A DNA stretch of 37,664 bases from the NCBI GenBank assembly GCA_012719595.1, contig JAAYAB010000009.1:1-37664 (forward strand). The letters are read 5' to 3'. The DNA comes from Bacillota bacterium (lineage in GTDB: Bacteria; Bacillota; DTU014). The position numbers and the translations under genes are program-made. Shown one piece after another: positions 22,349 through 30,465 of the stretch; the stretch's first letter is position 1, and the number at the start of each line of letters is the position of its first letter. The notes under the pieces were generated by a model. The model ran no database searches. It saw only the letters and a list, made by a program, of their open reading frames with translations, and was not told the origin of the DNA.

Positions 22349-23941
22349 ATGACTACAAACGATCTAGAAGAGGCCAAACGTATATGCCCGAAGACCGGGC
22401 GGATCATTGACCCTGGCAACCACTTGGGAATGAAGCGCTCGGGAATCTCGAGATGGTTTCTTCCCGTCGGCGGGTTTCTGGCCCTTATTTGGTTCTTGAT
22501 AAGAGTCATTCCGAAGCCGAGCAGGGCAACATACCCCTGTCAGAAGGCCGCTGCTCCGCTGGCCGCAGCCTTTGTCGTCTGGGTCTCGGGCTTGGTCGGA
22601 TCTTTGGCAGCCGGCAGACGACTGCGGCGCCTGCTGATCCAAAGGCGGTACCAAGCTGCCCTCGGATTCGCAGTCCTCATTCTCGTTATAGGCGGAATCG
22701 CTGTGGTTGGCCTGCATTCGGATACGCAATCAGCCAGCATAGTCGGTCCTGTTGGAGTCGGTGTCGGGATCAACCCCGGTCGAGTGGTATGGTGCCACGA
22801 TCCTGACGCGACCTCCTGGGATGGAGAGAGCGGCTACTGGTGGGAAGATGAACACACAGATCAGGCCGTGGTGGATCGGATGTTCCACGAATCGCTCTTG
22901 GCCCTCACTGGCGGCAGCGATGCCAGGGATTCATGGGAGCGGCTGTTCAGATATGCGAACACAAAGCTCGAAGGCGAATCCGCGCCATACTCAGCCGGTG
23001 AGAAGGTCGTGGTTAAGCTTAACCTCAACACGCAAGACCGTCACACATGCATCCACAATACTGTGGATCTCTCTCCCCAGGTCGTGCTGGCCTTCGTCCG
23101 CAGCCTGGTCAGGGACGGCGGCATACCCGAAGAGGACGTCACAATGTATGACGCCTCTCGATGGGTGGCTGACAAGATCTACGACAGAGTGAAGGCGGAG
23201 TTTCCCGGAGTGGTATTCGTAGACAATCAGGGCGGAGATGGACGAGAGAAGGTCGTACCTGATCCGCGAACTCCCATCTACTATGACGGCATAGGCATTG
23301 ACACCCCCGATCTCCTGCCTACGTGCGTCTCAGAGGCCAAGTACATGATAAACATATCTATCATGAAAAAGCACACACTGGCTGGCATAACCGCTGCAGC
23401 CAAGAACCACTTCGGGTCGATATTCCGCACATCCGACAGCCAGTGGTCTCCTTCCCACCTGCACGACTTCGTCACCACAACAACCCGGCCGATGGGGAGC
23501 GCGAATCCTCTGGTCAGTCTCATGGGTCACAAGGAGCTTGGAGGAAAGACCATACTCTACATAGTCGATGGCATGTATCCAGGCATGCAGCAGAGCAACG
23601 AGAACCCCAGCCGCTTCTGGATGCCGCCATTCAATGGCGACTGGACATCCAGCATGTTCATGTCTCAAGACCCTGTTGCGATCGAGTCTGTCCTGTGCGA
23701 TTTCTTCGCTGCTGAGCGCGGAGTGCCGGCCAACACCCGCAACTACTTGGTAGAAGCTGCTCTAGCCAACGATCCCCCGTCAGCGACCAGATACGATCCT
23801 GAGAGAGATGGGACGCCTCTGCAAAGCCTAGGTGTTCACGAGACCTGGAACAACCAGAGAGAGAAGCGCTACAGCGGCAACGACAATCCCGGGACTGGCA
23901 TTGAGCTGATAGCTCTAAGAACGGGAGGCGGAGGAAAATGA
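22349..23941 (+). CDS. membrane-anchored DUF362 domain protein, 530 aa
   Basis: After a short cytosolic head (EEAKRICPKTGRIIDPGNHL) come membrane segments near 31-46, 59-78 and 100-120, with the conserved-looking YPCQKAAAPLAAAF between the first two. The rest (about 140-530) is a DUF362 domain: KVVVKLNLNTQDRH, EEDVTMYDASRWVADKIYDR, YMINISIMKKHTLAGITAAA followed by KNHFGSI, and a C-terminal MSQDPVAIESVLCDFFAAER. DUF362 members are often ferredoxin-linked or of unknown role; no CxxCxxC cluster motif is seen here. The track starts at GTG 22316, but GGAGGT is 7 nt before ATG 22349, which I use. The stop overlaps the next start (ATGA), so it is translated with the secreted beta-helix protein. The function is not established. 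Confidence 0.82.
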   Translation: MTTNDLEEAKRICPKTGRIIDPGNHLGMKRSGISRWFLPVGGFLALIWFLIRVIPKPSRATYPCQKAAAPLAAAFVVWVSGLVGSLAAGRRLRRLLIQRRYQAALGFAVLILVIGGIAVVGLHSDTQSASIVGPVGVGVGINPGRVVWCHDPDATSWDGESGYWWEDEHTDQAVVDRMFHESLLALTGGSDARDSWERLFRYANTKLEGESAPYSAGEKVVVKLNLNTQDRHTCIHNTVDLSPQVVLAFVRSLVRDGGIPEEDVTMYDASRWVADKIYDRVKAEFPGVVFVDNQGGDGREKVVPDPRTPIYYDGIGIDTPDLLPTCVSEAKYMINISIMKKHTLAGITAAAKNHFGSIFRTSDSQWSPSHLHDFVTTTTRPMGSANPLVSLMGHKELGGKTILYIVDGMYPGMQQSNENPSRFWMPPFNGDWTSSMFMSQDPVAIESVLCDFFAAERGVPANTRNYLVEAALANDPPSATRYDPERDGTPLQSLGVHETWNNQREKRYSGNDNPGTGIELIALRTGGGGK

Positions 23942-25854
23942 GACGGTTTCCACGACTGGTCATGTCTGTGCTGACGGCAAGTCTGCTGATTTGTCCAGTT
24001 GGCTCCGATTCTCTGGCAGAGGAGGCTCTACCTATGCGTGTAATCGATGTGACATCGTACGGGGCCGACGGCAGTGATGAACTCGACGACACCGCGTCGA
24101 TACAGAGTGCCATCAATGCCGCCGCAGCCGGAGACACTGTCTACTTTCCCGCAGGCACGTACATCGTGAACCAAGGTACGGTCAGCGATGGAATAGGCCT
24201 GAAATCTGGCGTGAACCTCCTGGGCGAAGACGGTGCCGTGCTGAAAGTGACAGTCGACAACAAGCGGGCCCTCTGCATAAACGGACAGACCAACATCGTC
24301 ATCGACAATCTGAAGTTCATGGGTAAAGGACTGCGCATATATGGCGGTTCCAGCTATATCACTATTCAGAACTGTGAGATGGAGGAAGTCCGAGGCACTT
24401 GGCCATACAGCCATGCCGTCATGATAAACGAGAACGTGCATCACTGCTACTTCCTGAACAACTACTTCCACGATAGCGGTGAGATATTCATGTGCTGGGA
24501 CATCAAAGACTCAGAGTGGATAGGCAACTTCTTCGAACGAACCCATGAGCCGATCCACACTGTAGGCAACTCCACGGGCAACAAGTACATACGGAACAAG
24601 ATCTACTACTACAGCCGAATAGGCATAGAGATCCAAGACAATGCTACCGGAAACATCTTGGAGGGCAATGATATCCGCTATGAGCTGGACCCTGAGGGGT
24701 GTTACGCCATTTCCTTTGCCGCTCCATACACCCACAATGCGCTCATCAAGAACAACATCCTCGTCGGTGGCCGGACACGAAAGGCATACGCTGACGGAAA
24801 CTGGGGAGCAGCAGTAGAAGTCATGGGACAGGTGACAGTAGAGAACAACATCATGATAGACTTCCAGCACGGGTGTCAGGTGAGCACCGGCTATAGTCTT
24901 GATCGAGATTCGCCGATCATTGGTGGGCCGATCATCAGAAACAACTTCATGAGAAACCAGTCTGAGTGGGGGATCTGGAAGACTCACGTGACTGACCTGA
25001 TGCACATGAAGATAGAGGGGAACTTCATTGAGAATGCTCAGAAAGACGGCATATTCATCAACCGAGACCATAACCCAGGCATCGAGATCACAGGAAACAT
25101 GATTGTTCGAGACGCGGGGCACTGGGAGGGAGATGCCGTCCGCCTGTACTCTGGCATCAAGCTCCAGCAGAATGCGGAGACGCCTGCCAACTCCGTTACG
25201 GACAACTACATCTTGCTGCGGTCAGACTCGATGCCGAGTGGCTTCAGCTTCTATGGCGTTTATTTCTCACGCGGCAACACCTACGCTCCCTCTTTCGCCG
25301 ACGTTGTGGTAAAACGAAACCGGATAGTCTGCAGGGCGGTGCAATCAGAGGATGTGGATCCACGACTCTCAGCCAAACCTACCGGCATCTCCTATGATAC
25401 CTATGGGTCGATGAAGTCAGTTGCCTTTGTAGACAACTACTTCGAAGGTCTGGGAATAGTCATGAAGCCCGGAAGGGCCGGAGACTTCATCGCAACGGGG
25501 AACGTCAGCCTCGACTGCCCTGATCCAGGTCAGGAAAGGATCATTTCAAATGAGACTGCGAACAGAATGCCCGCAGTCGATGCCGGTGCCGATCAGGTCG
25601 TCACATATCCAGACAAAGTAGAACTGGCTGGTGCTGTGGTCGATGACGATGAACACCTTGAGGTGCGTTGGGAGAAGTTCATCGGAGTCGGAGATGTCAC
25701 CTTCGAAGACGATTCAGCACTCACCACGACAGCTGCTTTCTCCCATCCTGGATGGTACGTGCTGAAGCTGTCAGTGGATGACGGCGAGCACAGGCCATGG
25801 GATACTGTGTTGATCCAAGTGGAGGGACCACGGCATGTACATAGACGAGACTGA
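23938..25854 (+). CDS. secreted pectate lyase-like beta-helix protein with C-terminal PKD-like domain, 638 aa
   Basis: A signal peptide (RRFPRLVMSVLTASLLICPV, predicted cleavage near SLA-EE) is followed by MRVIDVTSYGADGSDELDDT, the typical start of the pectate lyase superfamily (Pectate_lyase_3/GH28-like) fold: YGADGxxxDDTxxIQxAI with GDTVYFPAGTYIV. Asparagine-rich helix rungs run to about 530 (IQNCEMEEV, NKYIRNKIYYYS, IEGNFIENAQKDGIFI). The last about 90 residues (PAVDAGADQVVTYPDKVELA, then WYVLKLSVDDGEH) form a PKD-like sandwich. The likely role is extracytoplasmic cleavage or binding of an acidic or pectic polysaccharide, but no lyase residues can be assigned. It overlaps the upstream DUF362 gene by 4 bp and the downstream GH101-like gene by 20 bp, so the three are one translational unit. 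Confidence 0.85.
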   Translation: MRRFPRLVMSVLTASLLICPVGSDSLAEEALPMRVIDVTSYGADGSDELDDTASIQSAINAAAAGDTVYFPAGTYIVNQGTVSDGIGLKSGVNLLGEDGAVLKVTVDNKRALCINGQTNIVIDNLKFMGKGLRIYGGSSYITIQNCEMEEVRGTWPYSHAVMINENVHHCYFLNNYFHDSGEIFMCWDIKDSEWIGNFFERTHEPIHTVGNSTGNKYIRNKIYYYSRIGIEIQDNATGNILEGNDIRYELDPEGCYAISFAAPYTHNALIKNNILVGGRTRKAYADGNWGAAVEVMGQVTVENNIMIDFQHGCQVSTGYSLDRDSPIIGGPIIRNNFMRNQSEWGIWKTHVTDLMHMKIEGNFIENAQKDGIFINRDHNPGIEITGNMIVRDAGHWEGDAVRLYSGIKLQQNAETPANSVTDNYILLRSDSMPSGFSFYGVYFSRGNTYAPSFADVVVKRNRIVCRAVQSEDVDPRLSAKPTGISYDTYGSMKSVAFVDNYFEGLGIVMKPGRAGDFIATGNVSLDCPDPGQERIISNETANRMPAVDAGADQVVTYPDKVELAGAVVDDDEHLEVRWEKFIGVGDVTFEDDSALTTTAAFSHPGWYVLKLSVDDGEHRPWDTVLIQVEGPRHVHRRD

Positions 25855-28465
25855 CCCCCGTAAGGGAGCCGAGGTGCGCCAGGGCTTCGTTCCCGCCCTG
25901 CTGAGAGTCGAAGTATCCACCGACCTGATGATGAGTGGCGATGAGCTTCTAGTGACTGCGTGGTGGCAGAATGCGGGTCAGAAACCTGCCACTACACGGG
26001 GTATATGCTTCCTGGATCTCGAGTTTGGATATCAGAGGATCATGGAACACCAGCAGAAGACCCACCGCATCACCTGGGATCCGTATCCGCCTATGCACCA
26101 GTGGCAGCCGGGAGATATCTGGGCGACTACAGGTCGCTGGCGCAACCCCGGCATCTGGGGCGGCACATACCATCTCTACCTGGGCCTGTGCGATGATGAG
26201 AGAGTTCCCTTCACGCTCATCGGCAAGGACGGAGTCCCGACCCGCCGTATCCTGATCGGTGACATCGAGTCTGGATGGGGATCAGGCAGGCCTGCACTCG
26301 AGCGGACGAGAAGGCCGTGGACCGTAGAGTTCAACAGACCTGCCCCTGTCAACAACCGCAGAGCTGACCCGGCTGATGACTCGCGCATCGACGACTCCCC
26401 CATCACTATCAGCGACGGCATCGCTGTGAGGTTGAGCTCCATGCGGCCGATGGTGTTTGGAATGAGCGAAAGTGGCCACAGGAATCACGATGAGACTGGA
26501 CCACCATGGATGACGGTACGTCCAGACATGACACTTCCTGAGGTTCGATTCAGGGACAGGAAGTCTGACAGGCTGATCTACAGTTGCCAGCAGGATGTCT
26601 GTGTCGAGTATAGCAGGACTGCGTTGACGGGTAACCGCGCTTCATATACAGGAGTAGCCCATTGCTCTGGCGAGAAGATGGCTGAGTGGACACTGCATTT
26701 CGCCGTCCACGACAGGAAGCTGGAAATCACTCTGGATCAGATCAGTGAGGAAGACGGCTATGAACTCATCGAAGTGAGACTGCCTGCCTTGGCATCGGCT
26801 AGCGGCTCCGATGCCTGCATGGTGGACTTCTTCATGGGAGGCCGGCTCATACCGGTTGCGAAGTCACCCCCCATGGGGGTGGAGCATGTATACGACGTGA
26901 GAAACGCCGCGGCGGTATTCACCCCCCAGGGAACTGCCGTCGTCGAGTGCACAAACCTTGACAGCAAACTCTACCAGAGCATTCAGCAGACTGCGGATAC
27001 CAAGATGGCCGTCGTCGGCATCGGCCTCATCGCCAGGCTCAGAGCCTATGGCTGCCTGGAGTCTGTCCCGGTTCGAGGTCCCAAATCCGTGACCGTACAG
27101 CTGCTAGACGACTCGTTTGGACCACCTTCCTGGCAGGCTGCAGCGCGTGCTCTACGTGTGGGCGTCCATGGCCTAACGCCAGACATCTACAAGAGAGCCT
27201 TGGTCCGCAAGTATATGCTGCCCACAGGTCCTGCGCTCGACAGGCGGCGCCAGGCTAACCGAAGTGGCGGCCGAACCTTTAGGTCAGTTTTGGATATGAT
27301 CCGCAAAGTGCACAATCTGACCGACGGCGTGCCACAGGTGGTGTATATGGTGGGGTTTCAGTGCGAGGGGCACGACACAGGATATCCCTTTGTATTCGAG
27401 GTGAACCAGCTGGCCGGCACCTATGAGGACCTGATTGAGTGCATATCAGAGGCCAGACGGTACAACACAGTCCTCAGCATGCACGACAACTACGATGACG
27501 CCTACAAGGGCCCCTACTTCGATCCTGACATCATCGCCATGGATGAAAGGGGCCAAATGCTCAAGGGCTGGATATGGACTTCCGGCCTAAGCTACATCAT
27601 CAGTCCGGCGAAATACGTGAAGTCCGGACGCATGAAGGACAGAGTCAAGAAGACCGTGGAGATGTACAGGATTCATACATCCTATCACTTGGACGTCCTG
27701 ACATCCGAGGCGCGGAGGCCCGACTTCGATCCGGCATGGCTCGTCGATTCCGACTCCGCCCTCCAGTGCAAACATGCCATTGTCAATGAGTTCAACAAGT
27801 ATGGAATCGACATCACCAGCGAAGTCCTTTGCCATGCGTTCGTGGGGAAGGTCGGCTTTGCATACCACACGAGGGGCAGCGGGCACTCGGATCAGTCGCT
27901 CATTCCAGGGGATAGGCCGATTCCGTTGACACAGTTCATCTACCACGGCGCCATGCAGTACATGGCATCGTGCCAGAACGAGATTGAGATGCTCCGTTGT
28001 ATCGCCACCGGGGCATTGGCCAACTGGGACGAAGGCTCTGATGACATCGCGAAGCAGCTTGCCGCGTTCTACATAGTGACACTGCCGCTGGGACTCCTCT
28101 ATCGTCGAGACATGAAAGACTACACGGAGGAGGGCTCTGTGGTGCATGTCAGCTATTGCGGCGACACCCACATTGACATCGACATGGCCAACGAGGAATA
28201 CACGATAGTCGTCGACGGCAGAATCGTTGGACGGAACTGGACTACATTCGCACCCGGATTCAGAGAGGGAAGCTACCTCGCATATTCGCTGAGGGGCGGG
28301 CGTTTCTGCTACCCGGCTCCAGAAGGATGGCACGATGGCATGATGGTCCAGGCAACTACGCTGACCGCTGAGGGTGAGGGTCAGGCCCTGGAGTGTGTTA
28401 TCGCAGACGGATGCATCGTCATGAACGCCCCAGCGGGAGTACCAGTGAGGGTTGTGCCAAGCTGA
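25835..28465 (+). CDS. large GH101-like hydrolase with N-terminal sandwich domains, 876 aa
   Basis: The N-terminal sandwich (about 15-145; DELLVTAWWQNAGQKPATTR, WGGTYHLYLGLCDDERVPF) resembles the immunoglobulin-like region accompanying DUF4832-type hydrolases. A second beta-rich region (about 190-440) is followed by a barrel homologous to the protein at 3797-5113: VYMVGFQCEGHDTGYPF aligns with YLTGWQYDGHDSKYP. YHLDVLTSE supplies D620, and DITSEVLCHAF supplies E663, at the GH101 nucleophile and acid/base positions. A short C-terminal sandwich closes the protein. No signal peptide is visible although the gene directly follows a secreted protein, so it may be cytosolic. GGAGGG lies 8 nt before the ATG. 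Substrate is unknown; GH101 proper cleaves O-glycan core 1, but this sequence is far diverged. Confidence 0.75.
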   Translation: MYIDETDPRKGAEVRQGFVPALLRVEVSTDLMMSGDELLVTAWWQNAGQKPATTRGICFLDLEFGYQRIMEHQQKTHRITWDPYPPMHQWQPGDIWATTGRWRNPGIWGGTYHLYLGLCDDERVPFTLIGKDGVPTRRILIGDIESGWGSGRPALERTRRPWTVEFNRPAPVNNRRADPADDSRIDDSPITISDGIAVRLSSMRPMVFGMSESGHRNHDETGPPWMTVRPDMTLPEVRFRDRKSDRLIYSCQQDVCVEYSRTALTGNRASYTGVAHCSGEKMAEWTLHFAVHDRKLEITLDQISEEDGYELIEVRLPALASASGSDACMVDFFMGGRLIPVAKSPPMGVEHVYDVRNAAAVFTPQGTAVVECTNLDSKLYQSIQQTADTKMAVVGIGLIARLRAYGCLESVPVRGPKSVTVQLLDDSFGPPSWQAAARALRVGVHGLTPDIYKRALVRKYMLPTGPALDRRRQANRSGGRTFRSVLDMIRKVHNLTDGVPQVVYMVGFQCEGHDTGYPFVFEVNQLAGTYEDLIECISEARRYNTVLSMHDNYDDAYKGPYFDPDIIAMDERGQMLKGWIWTSGLSYIISPAKYVKSGRMKDRVKKTVEMYRIHTSYHLDVLTSEARRPDFDPAWLVDSDSALQCKHAIVNEFNKYGIDITSEVLCHAFVGKVGFAYHTRGSGHSDQSLIPGDRPIPLTQFIYHGAMQYMASCQNEIEMLRCIATGALANWDEGSDDIAKQLAAFYIVTLPLGLLYRRDMKDYTEEGSVVHVSYCGDTHIDIDMANEEYTIVVDGRIVGRNWTTFAPGFREGSYLAYSLRGGRFCYPAPEGWHDGMMVQATTLTAEGEGQALECVIADGCIVMNAPAGVPVRVVPS

Positions 28466-28517
28466 AGCCTGACTGCCCAGTGGGTGGAAAAGCTGAACGC
28501 CGCCTGATTTCTTTCAT

Positions 28518-28539
28518 CTAGCGACAGCAAAAACGCTAG
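28518..28539. other. stem-loop after the GH101-like gene
   Basis: CTAGCG (28518-28523) pairs with CGCTAG (28534-28539) around a 10-nt A-rich loop, about 50 bp after the stop at 28465. No T-run follows on the plus strand, so it may end the message by a rho-assisted route or protect its 3' end. The remaining gap to 28673 holds no gene that I can support. Confidence 0.35.
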
Positions 28540-28673
28540 CGGAGGAGTCGGCATGGCGCCTTTATTGCACCGGTCAGCTTCTCTCAACGGCATATCCGTG
28601 CTACGAAAACGCAGCTGATCTTGGCATGGCAGCTCAGTAACAGCCGCGAGGAGATCAAGAATCTGTTTTTCAC

Positions 28674-28696
28674 ACTTTCATAGCATATACGAAAGT
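28674..28696. promoter_or_regulatory. palindromic candidate operator of the sugar-phosphate operon
   Basis: ACTTTC (28674-28679) and GAAAGT (28691-28696) form a perfect inverted repeat with an 11-bp spacer, ending 5 bp before the -35 element of the promoter at 28702-28730. The position suits a regulator dimer. The RpiR-type protein encoded as the last gene of this operon is the obvious candidate, by analogy with autoregulated RpiR operons. Confidence 0.5.
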
Positions 28697-28701
28697 TTAT
28701 C

Positions 28702-28730
28702 TTCCATTCTGACACATCCAGTGTTATAAT
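28702..28730 (+). promoter_or_regulatory. sigma-A-type promoter, TTCCAT-N17-TATAAT with extended -10
   Basis: A perfect TATAAT (28725-28730) is preceded by TGT, making an extended -10, and lies 17 bp after TTCCAT (three of six matches to TTGACA). Transcription would start near 28737, leaving a leader of only about a dozen bases before the GTG at 28749. It is the clearest promoter in the window. Confidence 0.65.
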
Positions 28731-28748
28731 ACAGAGACGGAAGGCAAG

Positions 28749-29363
28749 GTGACGGAATTGACCGACGAAGAGATCATCAAGTCGATCGAATCTGTTTGGG
28801 AACTAGAGTCCCGAGCGATAGCGAGTCTTGCGGACAGCATGGACAGGCGAGTATTGGTCACCCTCGTGAAGACATTTGCTTCGCTAGGCTCAAATCGGCT
28901 TTTCACCACAGGCTCAGGCACGTCGGCCGCAGCTGCCAGGAAGATCGCTCACACCCTCTCCTGCGTCGGAATACCGACGTCATTCATAGTGCCATCCGAT
29001 GCGGTCCATGGAGCGCTCGGTGTTCTTCGAGAAGGCGATATGGTGATAGTGCTGTCAAAGGGTGGCGGCACTCCTGATGTAGTTCAAATGATCCCGAGCG
29101 TCAAAGGAAAGAAGGCGAGGATCATTGGCGTTACCGAGAACAGAGACTCAGTCCTGGCTCGATCCTCCGATATTCTGGTTGAAGTAAGGGTTGACAGAGA
29201 GGCGTGTCCCTTCAACATGCTCGCCACAGCCAGCACCATGGCTGTGACAGCGGTCTTTGACGCAGTAGCATCAACGCTGATCACATATACAGGCTACACC
29301 AAGGAGGACTTCGCAGTCATCCATCCATCAGGCGCTGTCGGTGAGAGACTGCTGGGAAAATGA
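28749..29363 (+). CDS. SIS-domain sugar-phosphate isomerase, KpsF/GutQ-like without CBS domains, 204 aa
   Basis: A single SIS domain covers the protein. TTGSGTSAAAARKIAHTLSC holds the phosphate-binding loop, PSDAVHGALGVLREGDMVIV and SKGGGTPDV continue the fold, and VDREACPFNMLATASTMAVT and FAVIHPSGAVGERLL match the end of the SIS part of KpsF/GutQ arabinose-5-phosphate isomerases. The two CBS domains usual in those enzymes are absent, as in short KdsD-like and phosphosugar isomerase variants. The family interconverts aldose- and ketose-phosphates in the cytosol; the exact sugar here is unknown. The GTG at 28749 is only a few bases from GGAAGG, and TTG 28758 is an alternative start. It is the first gene of the sugar-phosphate operon, directly behind the promoter. 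Confidence 0.82.
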   Translation: MTELTDEEIIKSIESVWELESRAIASLADSMDRRVLVTLVKTFASLGSNRLFTTGSGTSAAAARKIAHTLSCVGIPTSFIVPSDAVHGALGVLREGDMVIVLSKGGGTPDVVQMIPSVKGKKARIIGVTENRDSVLARSSDILVEVRVDREACPFNMLATASTMAVTAVFDAVASTLITYTGYTKEDFAVIHPSGAVGERLLGK

Positions 29364-29385
29364 GAAGAAGGAACGGGTTAGTTTC

Positions 29386-30423
29386 ATGAGAGCTTCGGTA
29401 CTCGTGGGACCCAGACAGCTTGAGCTGAGAGAGATCGATACACCAACGACCCCGATAGACGGCATTTTGGTTAGGGTCATGGCCTGTGGTATCTGCGGGT
29501 CTGACATCAGAAGCTTCGAGTCAGGGCTTCGCGGTGACATATCAGAACAGGTCATGGGACATGAGATAGCCGGAACTGTCGAGGATGTTGGCCCGCAAGC
29601 AGAGGGCTTCAAGCGAGGCGACAAGGTAGCCATAGCTCCTGACGTCTGCTGTGGTGAATGCTTCTACTGCAAAAAGGGATGGGTCAATCTGTGTGACAAT
29701 CACAGGATGATCGGAACTCATTGGCCCGGTGGATTTGCCCAGTTTCTCAGCGTTGACGGCTACATGCTGAAGCATGGAATGGTTCATCACATGCCTGATG
29801 AACTCAGTTTTGTTGATGCCACAATGTCAGAACCGGCATCATCTGTTTTGGCCTGTCAGGAGAACATCAATGTGAGCTTAGGCGATACTGTGGCTATCAT
29901 CGGTGATGGCCCCATAGGCTGCCTTCACATTGAAGTAGCTAGAGCCAGAGGTGCATCCCGAGTCTTCATGTCTGGCCTTCATCGGCTAGATTTTGCAGAG
30001 GAGTTTCACCCCGATCTCCTGGTCGATGCAGGAAGTCAAGATCCAGTGAGAGAGATCTTGAATGCCACAAAAGGCCTAGGTGTTGATCATTGCATCGTAG
30101 CGACACCCGTAGCCGACACTCAGCGACAGGGTGTTGAAATCGTCAGAAAACGAGGAACGGTTGTTCTCTTCGGTGGGTTACCCAGGACTGATCCAATGAC
30201 AACTCTCAATGGCAACAAGATCCACTATGAAGAGATCAGGGTTGTTGGAGCCTTCTCATACCAGGCGCGGCACCATCGCCTGGCGCTCGACCTGATCAGG
30301 AGCAAAAAGATCAGTGCGTCCAAATACGTCACCAGGGTAGTGTCACTGACAGAGATTGAGGAAGGCATCCGTATGGCACAGCAGGGTGATGCGATGAAGG
30401 TAGTGGTGGATCCTTGGAGGTAA
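29386..30423 (+). CDS. zinc-dependent medium-chain alcohol/polyol dehydrogenase, 345 aa
   Basis: The GroES-like catalytic domain contains ACGICGSDIRSF (C37 as catalytic zinc ligand), GHEIAG (H59-E60) and SEPASS (E149). The structural-zinc loop CGECFYCKKGWVNLC holds four cysteines in the usual C-x2-C-x2-C-x7-C spacing. A Rossmann motif GDGPIG (173-178) binds NAD(P)H. The layout is that of sorbitol/threonine dehydrogenases, which oxidise a secondary alcohol of a polyol or amino acid. The track opens at GTG 29341 inside the previous gene, but the family N-terminus (MRASVLVGPRQLELREI) starts at ATG 29386. It is likely to oxidise or reduce the sugar or polyol feeding the kinase two genes on. Substrate cannot be read from sequence. 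Confidence 0.88.
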   Translation: MRASVLVGPRQLELREIDTPTTPIDGILVRVMACGICGSDIRSFESGLRGDISEQVMGHEIAGTVEDVGPQAEGFKRGDKVAIAPDVCCGECFYCKKGWVNLCDNHRMIGTHWPGGFAQFLSVDGYMLKHGMVHHMPDELSFVDATMSEPASSVLACQENINVSLGDTVAIIGDGPIGCLHIEVARARGASRVFMSGLHRLDFAEEFHPDLLVDAGSQDPVREILNATKGLGVDHCIVATPVADTQRQGVEIVRKRGTVVLFGGLPRTDPMTTLNGNKIHYEEIRVVGAFSYQARHHRLALDLIRSKKISASKYVTRVVSLTEIEEGIRMAQQGDAMKVVVDPWR

Positions 30424-30465
30424 CCCTGTGCCAGCTGAACTCGGACAGACAGGGAGCGGTTGGAC

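Noticed and set aside
27587-28333. 248-codon minus-strand ORF within the second GH101-like gene
   Set aside because: Antisense to a conserved barrel and small C-terminal sandwich; the translation has no known motif and arises from codon bias of the real gene.
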